Program-made: the position numbers and the translations under genes
NCBI GenBank assembly: GCA_035310125.1
Contig: DATGEP010000279.1
Span: forward strand, 1-14,166
DNA from: DATGEP01 sp035310125
GTDB taxonomy: Bacteria > Chloroflexota > Ktedonobacteria > Ktedonobacterales > JADMIN01
Direction: 5' to 3'
Length of the DNA stretch: 14,166 bases
Shown here: positions 1 through 7,431 of the stretch, piece by piece
Layout: each line of letters begins with the position of its first letter
Position numbering within the stretch: position 1 is the stretch's first letter
Notes under the pieces: generated by a model
Told to the model about the DNA's origin: nothing
Seen by the model: the letters and a program-made list of their open reading frames with translations, nothing else
Database searches by the model: none

Positions 1-250
1 CCAGTGTGTAGGGTCCGGCCGCCGCGACAAACAGCTCGCCGGCGGCCGGCTCACGGGCGATGATCGCAAGCAGGACCTCGTCCGGAATGGCCGCGCGGGC
101 GCGCTGGCCGAGTGCGTCCCAGATGCTGATGTCGATCGGGCCGTGTGTGAGCGTGACGCCACCGGCAAGTCGGGAACAACTGCACGCGCGAGGCGGACTC
201 CAACGGCCAGGTTGGGCGTCGACGCGCTCGAGCGCGCGCTGAACCCGCAC
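1..250 (-). pseudogene. Partial, frame-disrupted reading frame of unknown function at left edge
   Basis: On the minus strand a frame without stops runs from a possible GTG at 250 off the left edge (83 codons). Between about 170 and 1 it reads as a convincing protein, including LAGGVTLTHGPIDISIWDAL and PDEVLLAIIAREPAAGELF, with strong GC preference at third codon positions. Between about 170 and 215 this frame looks non-coding (Cys/Arg/Ser/Pro-rich), while a neighbouring frame reads LAVGVRLARAVVPDL and would join naturally to the downstream part. This suggests two compensating frameshifts, from decay or sequencing error. I do not recognise the family. The gene body lies outside the window, so function cannot be assigned. 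Confidence 0.4.
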
Positions 251-462
251 CAGCGGCTACTCAAGTTCAGCTGGTATCGCCGTATCCGATTTCCCTCGGC
301 TACCTGCGCCAGTACAGCCAGTTCGCGCGGGGGCAAGGCCCGAAGTGGAGAGCCCGTCTCCGACCGATCGCGTGCGTCCTCATCCGGCGCAGCGGCGCTC
401 CAGGTAACTGGCCATTCGCCCGCAGCGAAGCGGGCCCTGCTGGCTCCGGTTGACTCACTCGT

Positions 463-596
463 AACGATGCGGGGCTGGGCAAGATCGACGCCATCATGCT
501 TCCGTACGCGCTGATCATGTAGGCCGTCTGGATCATTCTTTGATCTGGCACGTTCTGAATATCCCGCTCGGCCCCGGCTCCCTGCCTCGTGCCTGA
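463..596 (+). pseudogene. Decayed C-terminal tail of an AbgT-family transporter
   Basis: Reading the plus strand from 463 gives GLGKIDAIMLPYALIM, then a TAG at 520, then AVWIIL, then a TGA at 541. Shifting frame at 543 continues with IWHVLNIPLGPGSLPRA and a TGA at 594-596. The pattern of a GlG segment, MLPYa, a hydrophobic Trp-containing helix and then iPLGPG before the end is what I know from the C-termini of AbgT-type (p-aminobenzoyl-glutamate) transporters. Two stops and one frameshift inside about 130 bases make it a relic. I could not find the upstream membrane segments between 250 and 460, so only the tail survives. Family assignment rests on motif memory without alignment. The rest of 260-650 holds no gene that I can support. 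Confidence 0.45.
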
Positions 597-649
597 ACAG
601 TAGTCGCTGGTGCGCCATGTTGGCCGGCGCTGAATCTTCGTAGAGTGAG

Positions 650-3600
650 TTACTTCTGATCGCGTTGAGAAGCCAATTTGGCTACCATCTGTGTGCGCGA
701 TCGCAAGCCCAGTTTGCTCAGGATGTGCTTCGCGTGGACTTCAACCGTGCCCTCGCTTATGACCAGCGTAGTGGCAATCTCGCGATTAGTCTTGCCGAGC
801 GCGAGCAGTTCCGCGATTTCGCGTTCGCGCGCGGTCAACGCATCGCGCGACTTCTTACGGGGCGAAGCATCGTCAGGCTTGAGTCGCAGCGCGCGGTCAA
901 GTGCCAGCTGCATGTTCATTGCCCGGAATTCGTCGATCGCGAACTCCAGATGGCTGTGGACCTCCGCGCGCCTGCCCTCATCCGCGTCCTCCGAAAGCAG
1001 CTCCGCAAACTGAAGATGGATAATCGCAATCTCCGGACGAAACCGGATACGCGTCGCCACTTCCAGCGCCTGGACATAGTACGCCTCCGCTGCGCGGCGA
1101 TCCCCGCACAACGCGGCCGCCGCACCCAGGTGGCGCGCAACGCAGGTGCAATACCATTCAGTAAACGTAAGGTCCGCGAGGTCCGCCAGTCGCGCGCTGA
1201 GCGACGCAGCCGCCGCGCGGTGCCTGAGGAGCACAGCAAGCTCGAGAAGGTTCACAAGAACGGACGTAGATCGCTCGTCGCGATCATCCGCGGCTACTTC
1301 GGCATCCAATTGCACGCCGACCAGCGAATCCGCTTCGTCCTCACGCCCCATCTGCGCAAGGCACAGCGCCTCGTACGGCGGGAGCGCCTGCAAGGTGGTA
1401 ACGGCTCCTTCAATCCCGGCAAAGGCTTGGAGCGCCAGCAACCATTCCTCCGCGCGCGCCAACTGGCTCAACGCCAAGAGCCGCGCCTGCAGATCGAACT
1501 GCCGACCGCGTGCGCTCGCGCCGAATTCTTCTGACTGTCGCACCAGCAGGTCCAGATGGGACAATGACTCCTCGAGGCGTCCGTCGAGAGTAGCCAGGAT
1601 GGCGGCGGTGCAGTGCGTGAAGAGACGCGCCGTTGGACTATGCGTCTGGTCAGCCAATTGTTCGATGTCCGACCACAATCCTTCTGCGCGCCGACGATCA
1701 CCCCACGCTAAATGAACCAAACCTGCATTCCACAGGACGAGACTCTGACCTCGAGGGCCGACACCGTCTCGAGACCAGGAAACCGCTTCATTCGCCAGGG
1801 TCAGGCCCTCACCCCAGTGCCGCATAGGGCCGACATTCAGGAGGAAAAACGCCGCTTTGAACAACGCCTCCTTATCTTTGATCTCGCGAGCTGATGCTAA
1901 CGCGCCCAGACGGAGTGCGCGCGCTTCGGAGGTGCGGCCACGGACGTATAGAGCGTGCGCCATTGCCAGATCTGCGTGGATCTGCTCGACGGTTCCCGCT
2001 TCCGCACACTCGATGGCCCGCTCCGCCCACTCAAAGTATTCGGATCTTCCCGCGGCGGTCATTGCAGCTTGCGCATCATGACTGTCGAGGGCCAGACGAC
2101 ACGCGCGAAATGCCCTTGACCGATCCTTTAGCTGTTCGGCCAGGCCAAACGTTTGAGAGGCGATCTCGATGGCGCGCGAGGTGTCCCCGGAGGGAAAGAG
2201 CGCCTCACCCAAAGCCAAGAGCAGGTCGCATCGTTTTGCACGGTCGTCGGGATCAATCAGATCCTGGACTTGCAGCGCCCGCTCGAGGAGTCGCACTGCC
2301 TCGCTGTAAGCGAAGACACGGTTGGCGTTTTGCGCGGCCAGCGCTCCGTAATGGACAGCTTTTTCGAGATCGCCTGTATCGGTTGAGAACGCGAAGTGCT
2401 CAGCAAGTTCCCCAGAATGCTCGACCAACCTCCGAGCGTGCACCTCCTCGATCGCGTGAGCTATCTCTCGATGCAGTCGAAGGCGTCGTGGAGCGATGAT
2501 TTCTTCGTACAAGCTCTGTCGGATGAATGCGTGTGTAAAGTGATAGGTGATCATTCCGCCAACGCGTACGTGCTCGTCCAGAACTGCCGCTGCAACCGCT
2601 TCTTCAAGTGCGCAGATGAGCTCCTGCTCAGTCGCAGCGTGCACTCGGCCCAATACATCCAACTGAAATTCCGTACCGATCACCGCGGCCGTACTGAGTA
2701 CATTGTTCGTGGGCACGCTCAGGTGTGACAGGCGTTTACCTACAACATCCCGCAGACCTTCAGGAATGCGGCCGGCAAGCGATTGCTCGCCGACTCGCCG
2801 CAACACACCATCCCGCCGTTCGACCAGTCCATTTTCGACCAGAAAGCGCAATGTCTCGTGAACAAACAGCGGATTTCCGTCAGTGCGGCGGTGGAGTAGC
2901 TCCGCGAAGGGCTGCAGAATCGCCTGTTGTGTCGTCGCCGCAAGCAGCTCTTGTACGCCGTTAACCGTCAGACCTCGCAACTGCAGACGAAGGTATCGAC
3001 TGGAGCGACGGAGGTCCGATAATGCGGCCGACAGCGGATGTGAGCGTTCGACCTCCACGTCGCGATAGGTTCCTACAACGAGCAGACGCAGCGTTTCCAC
3101 ATGACGCGTTAGATACAAGAGAAGATCGAGAGTTCCGCGATCGGCATCGTGCAGATCCTCGAGCGTCAAAACAAGCGGCTGTGTGTCGGAAACCTCGCGG
3201 AGGAACTCGACCACTCCCGCCAAGAGCTGCAGGCGATCGTCGGCGGGATCAACCTGGCGGTCGGGCTCCACCTGGAATTTGTCACGCGGCGTGGGCACCA
3301 ATCGCGCAATATCAATGATGGCAGGCCGCAACTGGTCGGGATCACGTTGCCGTACGTAGCTGCCGATGGCTTCGACGAACGCCTGATATGGCACTCCGAG
3401 TGCGGTGTGTTCGTAACAGTGGCCCACCAAAGCCAGGCCACCATGGCTGGCGACTGTCCTCGCGAACTCCTCGCACAGGGCGGTCTTGCCGATGCCCGGG
3501 TCACCGACCAGCATCACCACGCCGCCCTGGCCTGCTCGAGCAGCCTGGAACAGCGCTCCGAGTCGCTTCAATTCCTCATCGCGTCCTACGAACGCGCGTC

Positions 3601-3673
3601 GCCGAAGCCAGGGCTGGTTCAGAGCTGTCTCGGTCATGGCCTTGGAACTTGAAGCTGTTGGATCTATGGACAC
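650..3673 (-). CDS. LuxR-family AAA-ATPase transcriptional regulator (LAL/MalT-like)
   Basis: Large ATP-dependent regulator of 1007 aa, the usual size for this group. An N-terminal AAA domain follows the typical FVGRDEEL entry (about residue 28), with Walker A GDPGIGKT at 57-64, Walker B LVLTLEDLHDAD at 167-178 and the downstream GTYRD and GNPLFVHETLRFLVE segments. The middle (about 400-930) is an Ala/Leu/Arg-rich helical region of the TPR-like type. A C-terminal LuxR (GerE) helix-turn-helix occupies about 945-1000, with LTAREREIAELLALGKTNREI and a GTVEVHAKHILSKLGL recognition region. In this family the N-terminal ATPase and helical region sense a ligand or partner and the C-terminus binds DNA; the ligand here is unknown. 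The start given is a GTG at 3673 without a clear Shine-Dalgarno. An ATG at 3637 (residue 13) is an alternative, favoured if the -10-like TACAAT at 3685-3690 is real, since transcripts would then begin only a few bases before the GTG. The gene is divergent from the CoA-transferase operon and could regulate it, but the gap is about 650 bp. Confidence 0.93.
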   Translation of the reverse strand: MSIDPTASSSKAMTETALNQPWLRRRAFVGRDEELKRLGALFQAARAGQGGVVMLVGDPGIGKTALCEEFARTVASHGGLALVGHCYEHTALGVPYQAFVEAIGSYVRQRDPDQLRPAIIDIARLVPTPRDKFQVEPDRQVDPADDRLQLLAGVVEFLREVSDTQPLVLTLEDLHDADRGTLDLLLYLTRHVETLRLLVVGTYRDVEVERSHPLSAALSDLRRSSRYLRLQLRGLTVNGVQELLAATTQQAILQPFAELLHRRTDGNPLFVHETLRFLVENGLVERRDGVLRRVGEQSLAGRIPEGLRDVVGKRLSHLSVPTNNVLSTAAVIGTEFQLDVLGRVHAATEQELICALEEAVAAAVLDEHVRVGGMITYHFTHAFIRQSLYEEIIAPRRLRLHREIAHAIEEVHARRLVEHSGELAEHFAFSTDTGDLEKAVHYGALAAQNANRVFAYSEAVRLLERALQVQDLIDPDDRAKRCDLLLALGEALFPSGDTSRAIEIASQTFGLAEQLKDRSRAFRACRLALDSHDAQAAMTAAGRSEYFEWAERAIECAEAGTVEQIHADLAMAHALYVRGRTSEARALRLGALASAREIKDKEALFKAAFFLLNVGPMRHWGEGLTLANEAVSWSRDGVGPRGQSLVLWNAGLVHLAWGDRRRAEGLWSDIEQLADQTHSPTARLFTHCTAAILATLDGRLEESLSHLDLLVRQSEEFGASARGRQFDLQARLLALSQLARAEEWLLALQAFAGIEGAVTTLQALPPYEALCLAQMGREDEADSLVGVQLDAEVAADDRDERSTSVLVNLLELAVLLRHRAAAASLSARLADLADLTFTEWYCTCVARHLGAAAALCGDRRAAEAYYVQALEVATRIRFRPEIAIIHLQFAELLSEDADEGRRAEVHSHLEFAIDEFRAMNMQLALDRALRLKPDDASPRKKSRDALTAREREIAELLALGKTNREIATTLVISEGTVEVHAKHILSKLGLRSRTQMVAKLASQRDQK

Positions 3674-3684
3674 GTGCCGAGCGC

Positions 3685-3743
3685 ATTGTAGGTACCTACC
3701 AGGCGTCAGGCGAAATACCTGCTAGCCAGTGCCGAAATACCTG
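3685..3743 (-). promoter_or_regulatory. Candidate promoter/operator with phased AGGTA repeats
   Basis: On the minus strand, upstream of the 650-3673 regulator, the 11-mer CAGGTATTTCG occurs twice (3743-3733 and 3721-3711). A third AGGTA lies within the perfect 12-bp palindrome GTAGGTACCTAC (3688-3699). The three AGGTA motifs start at 3742, 3720 and 3697, spacings of 22 and 23 bp, about two helical turns, so they face the same side of the DNA. A -10-like TACAAT (3685-3690) overlaps the palindrome edge; no good -35 was found. The arrangement suits an operator for a dimeric or cooperative regulator, perhaps autoregulation. The binding protein is unknown. Confidence 0.45.
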
Positions 3744-3787
3744 GTTACGGAGAGGACCTCGGCTGACCCGCGGCAGAGAATCCGTAC

Positions 3788-4012
3788 ATGACCTCTGAAC
3801 AGTTCGCACTTACGCCGCGACACGACACCTTCGGCGCGATGGCCAGCCGGATCGCGCACGAGATCGGCCACCTGGCCAGCGGTCAGCTGGTCGCCTGCGC
3901 CCTGTCGTGGAAGGCGCGCTTCAGCGGATCGAGTGTGCAAAAGGTGGTGTATTTCCAACCAGACGCCTTCGCCACGGAAATGCCGTTTTTGACCTTGTCC
4001 TGGCCGCAATAA
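3788..4012 (+). CDS. Doubtful small ORF with a HEIGH motif
   Basis: A 74-aa frame from ATG 3788 to TAA 4012, in an otherwise gene-poor spacer of about 650 bp (3674-4327). Its third codon positions are mostly G or C (by eye roughly three quarters), as in coding DNA here, and residues 16-28 read ASRIAHEIGHLAS, containing an HExxH pattern seen in zinc metallopeptidases. There is no Shine-Dalgarno before the ATG and no third metal ligand or peptidase fold can be seen in so short a protein. The motif may be chance. It could be a remnant of a longer gene or non-coding. The opposite strand also has an open frame (4171-3722) that looks compositionally random. I see no other gene in this spacer. Confidence 0.2.
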   Translation: MTSEQFALTPRHDTFGAMASRIAHEIGHLASGQLVACALSWKARFSGSSVQKVVYFQPDAFATEMPFLTLSWPQ

Positions 4013-4125
4013 GCTCGAGGCAGACACTCGGCACCCAAAAGCGGATGCGCACGTGGTCGCGATAGGTCGCAGTTTGGCCGGCATCTGCTCCGCCCCGCGT
4101 CCTGAATCAAACGCCCTGGTTAGTT

Positions 4126-4169
4126 GCGTCACGGTCATCGACTGTGACGCGTATCCGTCAACACGTGAC
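4126..4169. promoter_or_regulatory. Cluster of GTCA/TGAC half-sites upstream of the CoA-transferase operon
   Basis: Five GTCA or TGAC tetramers fall within 42 bp (4128, 4134, 4145, 4157, 4166). They form nested inverted repeats: GCGTCAC (4126-4132) with GTGACGC (4144-4150), TGACG (4145-4149) with CGTCA (4156-4160), and GTCA (4157) with TGAC (4166). They lie about 160-200 bp before the 4328 start. Such clustering suggests a dimeric repressor or activator site. No clear -35/-10 pair was identified nearby and the regulator is not known. Confidence 0.3.
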
Positions 4170-4327
4170 ATTCGGACTTGTCGGAGGTGCAGAGACTGAT
4201 CGATCTAAATGGTTGGCTTCGCGAAATCTCCGGTCCGAGGGCGAGCATAGCCGGGTGGTGACAGCGTACGCACTGCGAAGCTGATCAAGCTGTCGGTAGC
4301 GTCGCGAAATCAAGAAGTGAGGTGGAT

Positions 4328-5686
4328 ATGCTTAGTGAGCTCAGCAAGCCAGCCAACGGGACCGTCGATCAAGGGTTCACCATGCAATGCCTCTTAGACC
4401 AACCGGAGCCGCTGCGCGGGGTTCGCGTCGTGGAGTTGGGCACGCTCGTGCTCGGGCCTGCGGCGGCCTCGTTCCTCGCTGAATTCGGTGCCGAGGTCGT
4501 CAAGGTCGAATTGCCCCCGGCAGGCGACACGATGCGGTATATCACGCCTGGCGAGTTCTGGCAGGAGGGCAGCCTCGGATTCTTACCCGTCAATCACAAC
4601 AAGCTCCACGTGGGCCTTGACGTACACCGGGTGGAGGGCCAGACGGTGTTCAAGCAACTTGTCGCCCGAGCCGATGTCGTGATTGAGAACCTCAAGGCGG
4701 GTGCGATGGAGCGCAAGTTCGGACTCGGTTACCGCCAGCTGCGAGAGGTCAATCCTTCGCTGATATATCTGGCGAATACCGGCTTCGGCCAATGGGGACC
4801 ATTTTCCTCCGGGCGCGCCTCATATGACGCCCTCGCTCAGGCCGCGAGCGGGTTCGCGGCCATCAGCCATTTCCCGGGCCGTCCGCCGCTCAAGACCAAC
4901 ACGTTCATTGGGGACTGGACAGGCGCCTGCCTGTCCGCAACCGCCGTACTGATGGCGCTCTTCTATCGGCAGCGCACGGGCCGCGGCCAGTTCATTGACT
5001 ACGCTCAGTCGGAAGGACTCATCCGCCTGCTCGACTGGACCTGGGCATTTGTCGGCATCAATGGCCGCGATCGTGCGCCAGCGGGCAACCAGGACGTGGC
5101 GATGTCGCCGGCTGCGATCTTCTTGAGTCGCGACGGCTCCGTCGCAGTGGCAGCGCCGCTCGATCCAGAGTTTCGGGCCCTGTGCCGGGCAATGGGACAG
5201 CCGGAGCTAGCGGACGATGTCCGCTTCTGCAACCAGGAAGCGCGTCTGGTGGAGGAGAATCTCGCGTCATTGCACGAGATTGTTGGTGGCTGGGTGGCCA
5301 GTCGGATGACCGACGAGGTCGTACAGGCGGGCCAGGACTGCGGGTTTGCAGCAGCTCGAGTGATGTGCAGTCGCGACCACTATCTGGATGAGCATCTGCA
5401 GGCACGGGGAGCAGTGTGGCGTTTCGAAGACCCGGTCTACGGGGATGCTGTTGAGTATGGACCCGTGCCGAAAATGTCCGCGTCGCCAGGACGCCTGCGT
5501 TGGACCGCACGTCCTGTTGGATTTGACAACGACTATGTCTTCGGCACGCTGCTCGGCCTGGATGCCAGGCGCATCTCTCAACTTGAGGCTGACGGCGCGA
5601 TCCGAACCTGGGGTGACCGACCCGGTGCCAGACCGCCTTCAGGATGGCGCGGCGAAGGAATGCTGCTGAAGAGGAGCGGCCGATGA
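4328..5686 (+). CDS. Family III (CaiB/BaiF) CoA-transferase, catalytic-type subunit
   Basis: A 452-aa cytoplasmic enzyme of the CaiB/BaiF family, which moves coenzyme A between carboxylic acids through an acyl-aspartyl intermediate. The opening segment LRGVRVVELGTLVLGPAAAS, then FGAEVVKVE and NHNKLHVGLD, is the standard N-terminal Rossmann part. ADVVIENLKAGAMERKFGLGY and YDALAQAASG follow. The segment FIGDWTGACLS before RTGRGQFID carries Asp196, aligned with the catalytic Asp169 of formyl-CoA transferase and CaiB. The C-terminal domain ends with the usual P-V-G-x-D-N segment near LGL. I chose ATG 4328 because GAGG at 4319-4322 lies 5 nt before it; a GTG at 4322 would overlap that ribosome site. 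It is the first gene of a two-gene operon, its stop overlapping the next start (ATGA at 5683-5686). No thiolase, dehydrogenase or degradation gene is adjacent, so the acid substrate is unknown. Confidence 0.93.
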   Translation: MLSELSKPANGTVDQGFTMQCLLDQPEPLRGVRVVELGTLVLGPAAASFLAEFGAEVVKVELPPAGDTMRYITPGEFWQEGSLGFLPVNHNKLHVGLDVHRVEGQTVFKQLVARADVVIENLKAGAMERKFGLGYRQLREVNPSLIYLANTGFGQWGPFSSGRASYDALAQAASGFAAISHFPGRPPLKTNTFIGDWTGACLSATAVLMALFYRQRTGRGQFIDYAQSEGLIRLLDWTWAFVGINGRDRAPAGNQDVAMSPAAIFLSRDGSVAVAAPLDPEFRALCRAMGQPELADDVRFCNQEARLVEENLASLHEIVGGWVASRMTDEVVQAGQDCGFAAARVMCSRDHYLDEHLQARGAVWRFEDPVYGDAVEYGPVPKMSASPGRLRWTARPVGFDNDYVFGTLLGLDARRISQLEADGAIRTWGDRPGARPPSGWRGEGMLLKRSGR

Positions 5687-6999
5687 CTACCACACCTGAC
5701 ACCACGTGGGAGAACTGGGCGCAAACAGCAACCGATCCGCTAAACGCGATGGGCAAGCCAGAAGCCCTGGACGGCGTGGTGGTGATGGATCTCAGTCGCG
5801 GCAACATCGGAGGCATGGTGTGTTCGTCGATCCTGAGTGAGTTTGGCGCGGAAGTCATTCGCCTTGAATCTCCCGAGGGTGATCCGGCTCGCGGCTTTAC
5901 TCCTTACGGCCAGATGCATGAAGGAGTCGGACTCGGATACCTGGTCGAAGCCCGCAACAAACACCACATCACCCTTCGACTGGAGAGCTCTGAAGGCCAG
6001 AGCATCTTTCGCCGGCTGGTGCGCCACGCCGATATCGTTATCGAGACCTTCGCGCCTGGAGTGCTGGGTAGCTGGGGGTTGGCCTACGCGCAGCTGCGGC
6101 AATTGAATCCTCGTTTGATCTGGGCAGCCCAATCGACCTACGGCCACTTCGGGCCGAGAGCCTCGACACCCATCGCGGACTACGACATCACCGATCAGGC
6201 ACTCTCAGGATTGACGTATTTCAATGGCGAACGCGTTGACCCCGAGCAGCCGCACCCATGCCAGGTTCCCACGAAAGCCGGCTCTTGGCTGGCGTGGTAT
6301 GTCGGGGGCGTATGGTCCGCGTTCGGTGTCCTGGCGGCACTTCTATTCCGCAACGCGAGCGGCGAGGGCCAGCTCGTCGATGTTTCGCCTCCGGAGGGTC
6401 TGGCCCGTTTTCTGGATTTCAATCTCACCTGGTACCACGCCGCGGGGCAAATCCGCGAGCGCATCGGGTCGCTCGACGCAACAGTCTTTCCGTACACGTT
6501 CGTTCGGTGCAAAGATGGCTACACGTTTTTGGCCGGCTTCAGTGACACGAGCTTCGCTCGTCTGGCCCACATCATGGGCCGACCGGAGCTTGCGGTCGAT
6601 CCGCGTTTCGATAGTGTTGCCAAGCGAACGACCCTCGAAACCGCGGCTGAGTTGATGGTTGAGCTGGAGGCTTGGACGGCGCGCTTTACGGCGGAGGAGA
6701 TATTGAATCAGGTGCAGCGGGATCCAGGAACTGCTCCGGTGGTAACAGGCCGGGTCAATACGCCACTGGAAACCTTCCAGGAAGAGAACTGGTGGGTGCG
6801 TGGGGCGCTGCAACGTGTCGACGACCCGATGTATGGAGAGGTCGTCGTCCAGGGTCCACCGTGGAAAATGTCCGAGACGCCGCCGCGAATCAAGTGGTTG
6901 TGCCGACCCGTTGGTCACGATAATGAGCGGATCTATTTGCAGTATCTCGGTCTCGGAACTAGTCAGCTGCACGACTTGCGTGCACGCGGAATCATCTAA
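5683..6999 (+). CDS. Family III CoA-transferase paralogue lacking the catalytic Asp
   Basis: A 438-aa CaiB/BaiF-family protein, paralogous to the upstream gene. LDGVVVMDLSRGNIGGMVCS, FGAEVIRLESPEGDP, ARNKHHITLRL, HADIVIETFAPGVL and YDITDQALSG match the family in order. Where the upstream protein has I-G-D-W-T-G-A (Asp196), this one has L-A-W-Y-V-G-G, so Trp205 stands at the catalytic Asp position when the two are aligned back from the shared GxGQ motif without gaps. The reading frame is otherwise intact, full length and has normal codon use, so this is unlikely to be simple decay. ATG 5683 was chosen over the in-frame ATG at 5644: it overlaps the upstream stop as ATGA and has GAGGAG (5671-5676) 6 nt before it. 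Overlap implies translational coupling and fits a heteromeric enzyme whose other subunit supplies the Asp. A structural or regulatory role alone is also possible. Confidence 0.9.
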   Translation: MTTTPDTTWENWAQTATDPLNAMGKPEALDGVVVMDLSRGNIGGMVCSSILSEFGAEVIRLESPEGDPARGFTPYGQMHEGVGLGYLVEARNKHHITLRLESSEGQSIFRRLVRHADIVIETFAPGVLGSWGLAYAQLRQLNPRLIWAAQSTYGHFGPRASTPIADYDITDQALSGLTYFNGERVDPEQPHPCQVPTKAGSWLAWYVGGVWSAFGVLAALLFRNASGEGQLVDVSPPEGLARFLDFNLTWYHAAGQIRERIGSLDATVFPYTFVRCKDGYTFLAGFSDTSFARLAHIMGRPELAVDPRFDSVAKRTTLETAAELMVELEAWTARFTAEEILNQVQRDPGTAPVVTGRVNTPLETFQEENWWVRGALQRVDDPMYGEVVVQGPPWKMSETPPRIKWLCRPVGHDNERIYLQYLGLGTSQLHDLRARGII

Positions 7000-7067
7000 T
7001 GATGATCTGAGTGCAAGATAATCCGAACCAGCGGTGCCGGCCGACCGACGCCAATCTGCTGCCTGAT

Positions 7068-7229
7068 TACTCGACCTTTGTCCAGTTGCGGCAAGCATGT
7101 GAGCACTTCTGCGACGAGGTGAATGCGCGCCCACACTGTGCCACGCGCTGCCCGCCGTTCGAACGGCTGGCGCAAGAACGCGAGCGGCTGCATCCGCTGC
7201 CAGCCGAGCCCTACACCGCGGCCTTCGGC
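7068..7229 (+). pseudogene. Fragment of IS21-family transposase (IstA), C-terminal part
   Basis: In an open plus frame (from GTG 7011) residues 20-73 read YSTFVQLRQACEHFCDEVNA, then RPHCATRCPPFERL, then AQERERLHPLPAEPYTAAFG. This is the region following the catalytic core of IS21 IstA transposases, where an L-x-x-A-C-x-x-F-x-x-x-V-N-x-R-x-H pattern is followed by an LHPLP.PYTAAFG-like segment. The DDE core before it and the C-terminal part after it are absent, and no IstB helper is nearby. Sequence before 7068 and after 7229 in this frame is unrelated and low in coding character. It is a dead remnant of an insertion element that once sat just downstream of the CoA-transferase operon. Confidence 0.65.
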
Positions 7230-7431
7230 GTCGGCGTCTACCAGCAGTGGCCCGGTTCGGCGGGGGCATGCTCCAGGCCGCGCGCAAGTGCGAGCATGGG
7301 TGCCTGGAAGTCATCGGCCTCGCGGTTGAGCTTCGCGGCACGGGCAACGCCGCGGCGGGTCCACGGAAGGGCTGGACCTGTCCGAGGAATTTCTCGAGCA
7401 CCACGCCGAGCGGGCGCTCACCGAGCGCGGT
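7230..7431 (+). other. Mosaic stretch between IS21 remnant and DinB gene
   Basis: This stretch contains coding-like pieces in different frames. One frame gives GGGMLQAARKC and CLEVIGLAVELRGTGNA (about 7258-7350). The frame that leads into the DinB gene gives LDLSEEFLEHHAERALTERG (about 7372-7431) and continues without a stop into the downstream GTG at 7432. Together they resemble remains of one unrecognised gene with a frameshift, fused to the DinB gene after a deletion. I cannot name the family. No terminator is evident for the upstream operon. Confidence 0.3.

Noticed and set aside
612..630. Inverted repeat GCGCC-N9-GGCGC downstream of the large regulator as a terminator
   Set aside because: The stem is only 5 bp with a 9-nt loop and there is no T-run on the minus strand, so I cannot support termination.
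665..1534. Long plus-strand open frame of 289 codons opposite the large regulator
   Set aside because: It is antisense to a well-supported regulator, Arg/Gln-rich, and its codon pattern is explained by the minus-strand gene.
3722..4171. 149-codon minus frame in the spacer upstream of the CoA-transferase operon
   Set aside because: There is no motif and no ribosome site, and its composition is typical of a shadow frame in GC-rich DNA.
5644..5682. In-frame ATG at 5644 as the start of the second CoA-transferase
   Set aside because: ATG 5683 has GAGGAG at ideal spacing and the ATGA overlap; the extra 13 residues are charged and not family-like.
6343..7404. 353-codon minus frame opposite the second CoA-transferase and the IS21 remnant
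   Set aside because: It overlaps an intact gene and a recognisable transposase fragment on the other strand, and its composition is Arg/Pro/Ser-rich with no motifs.
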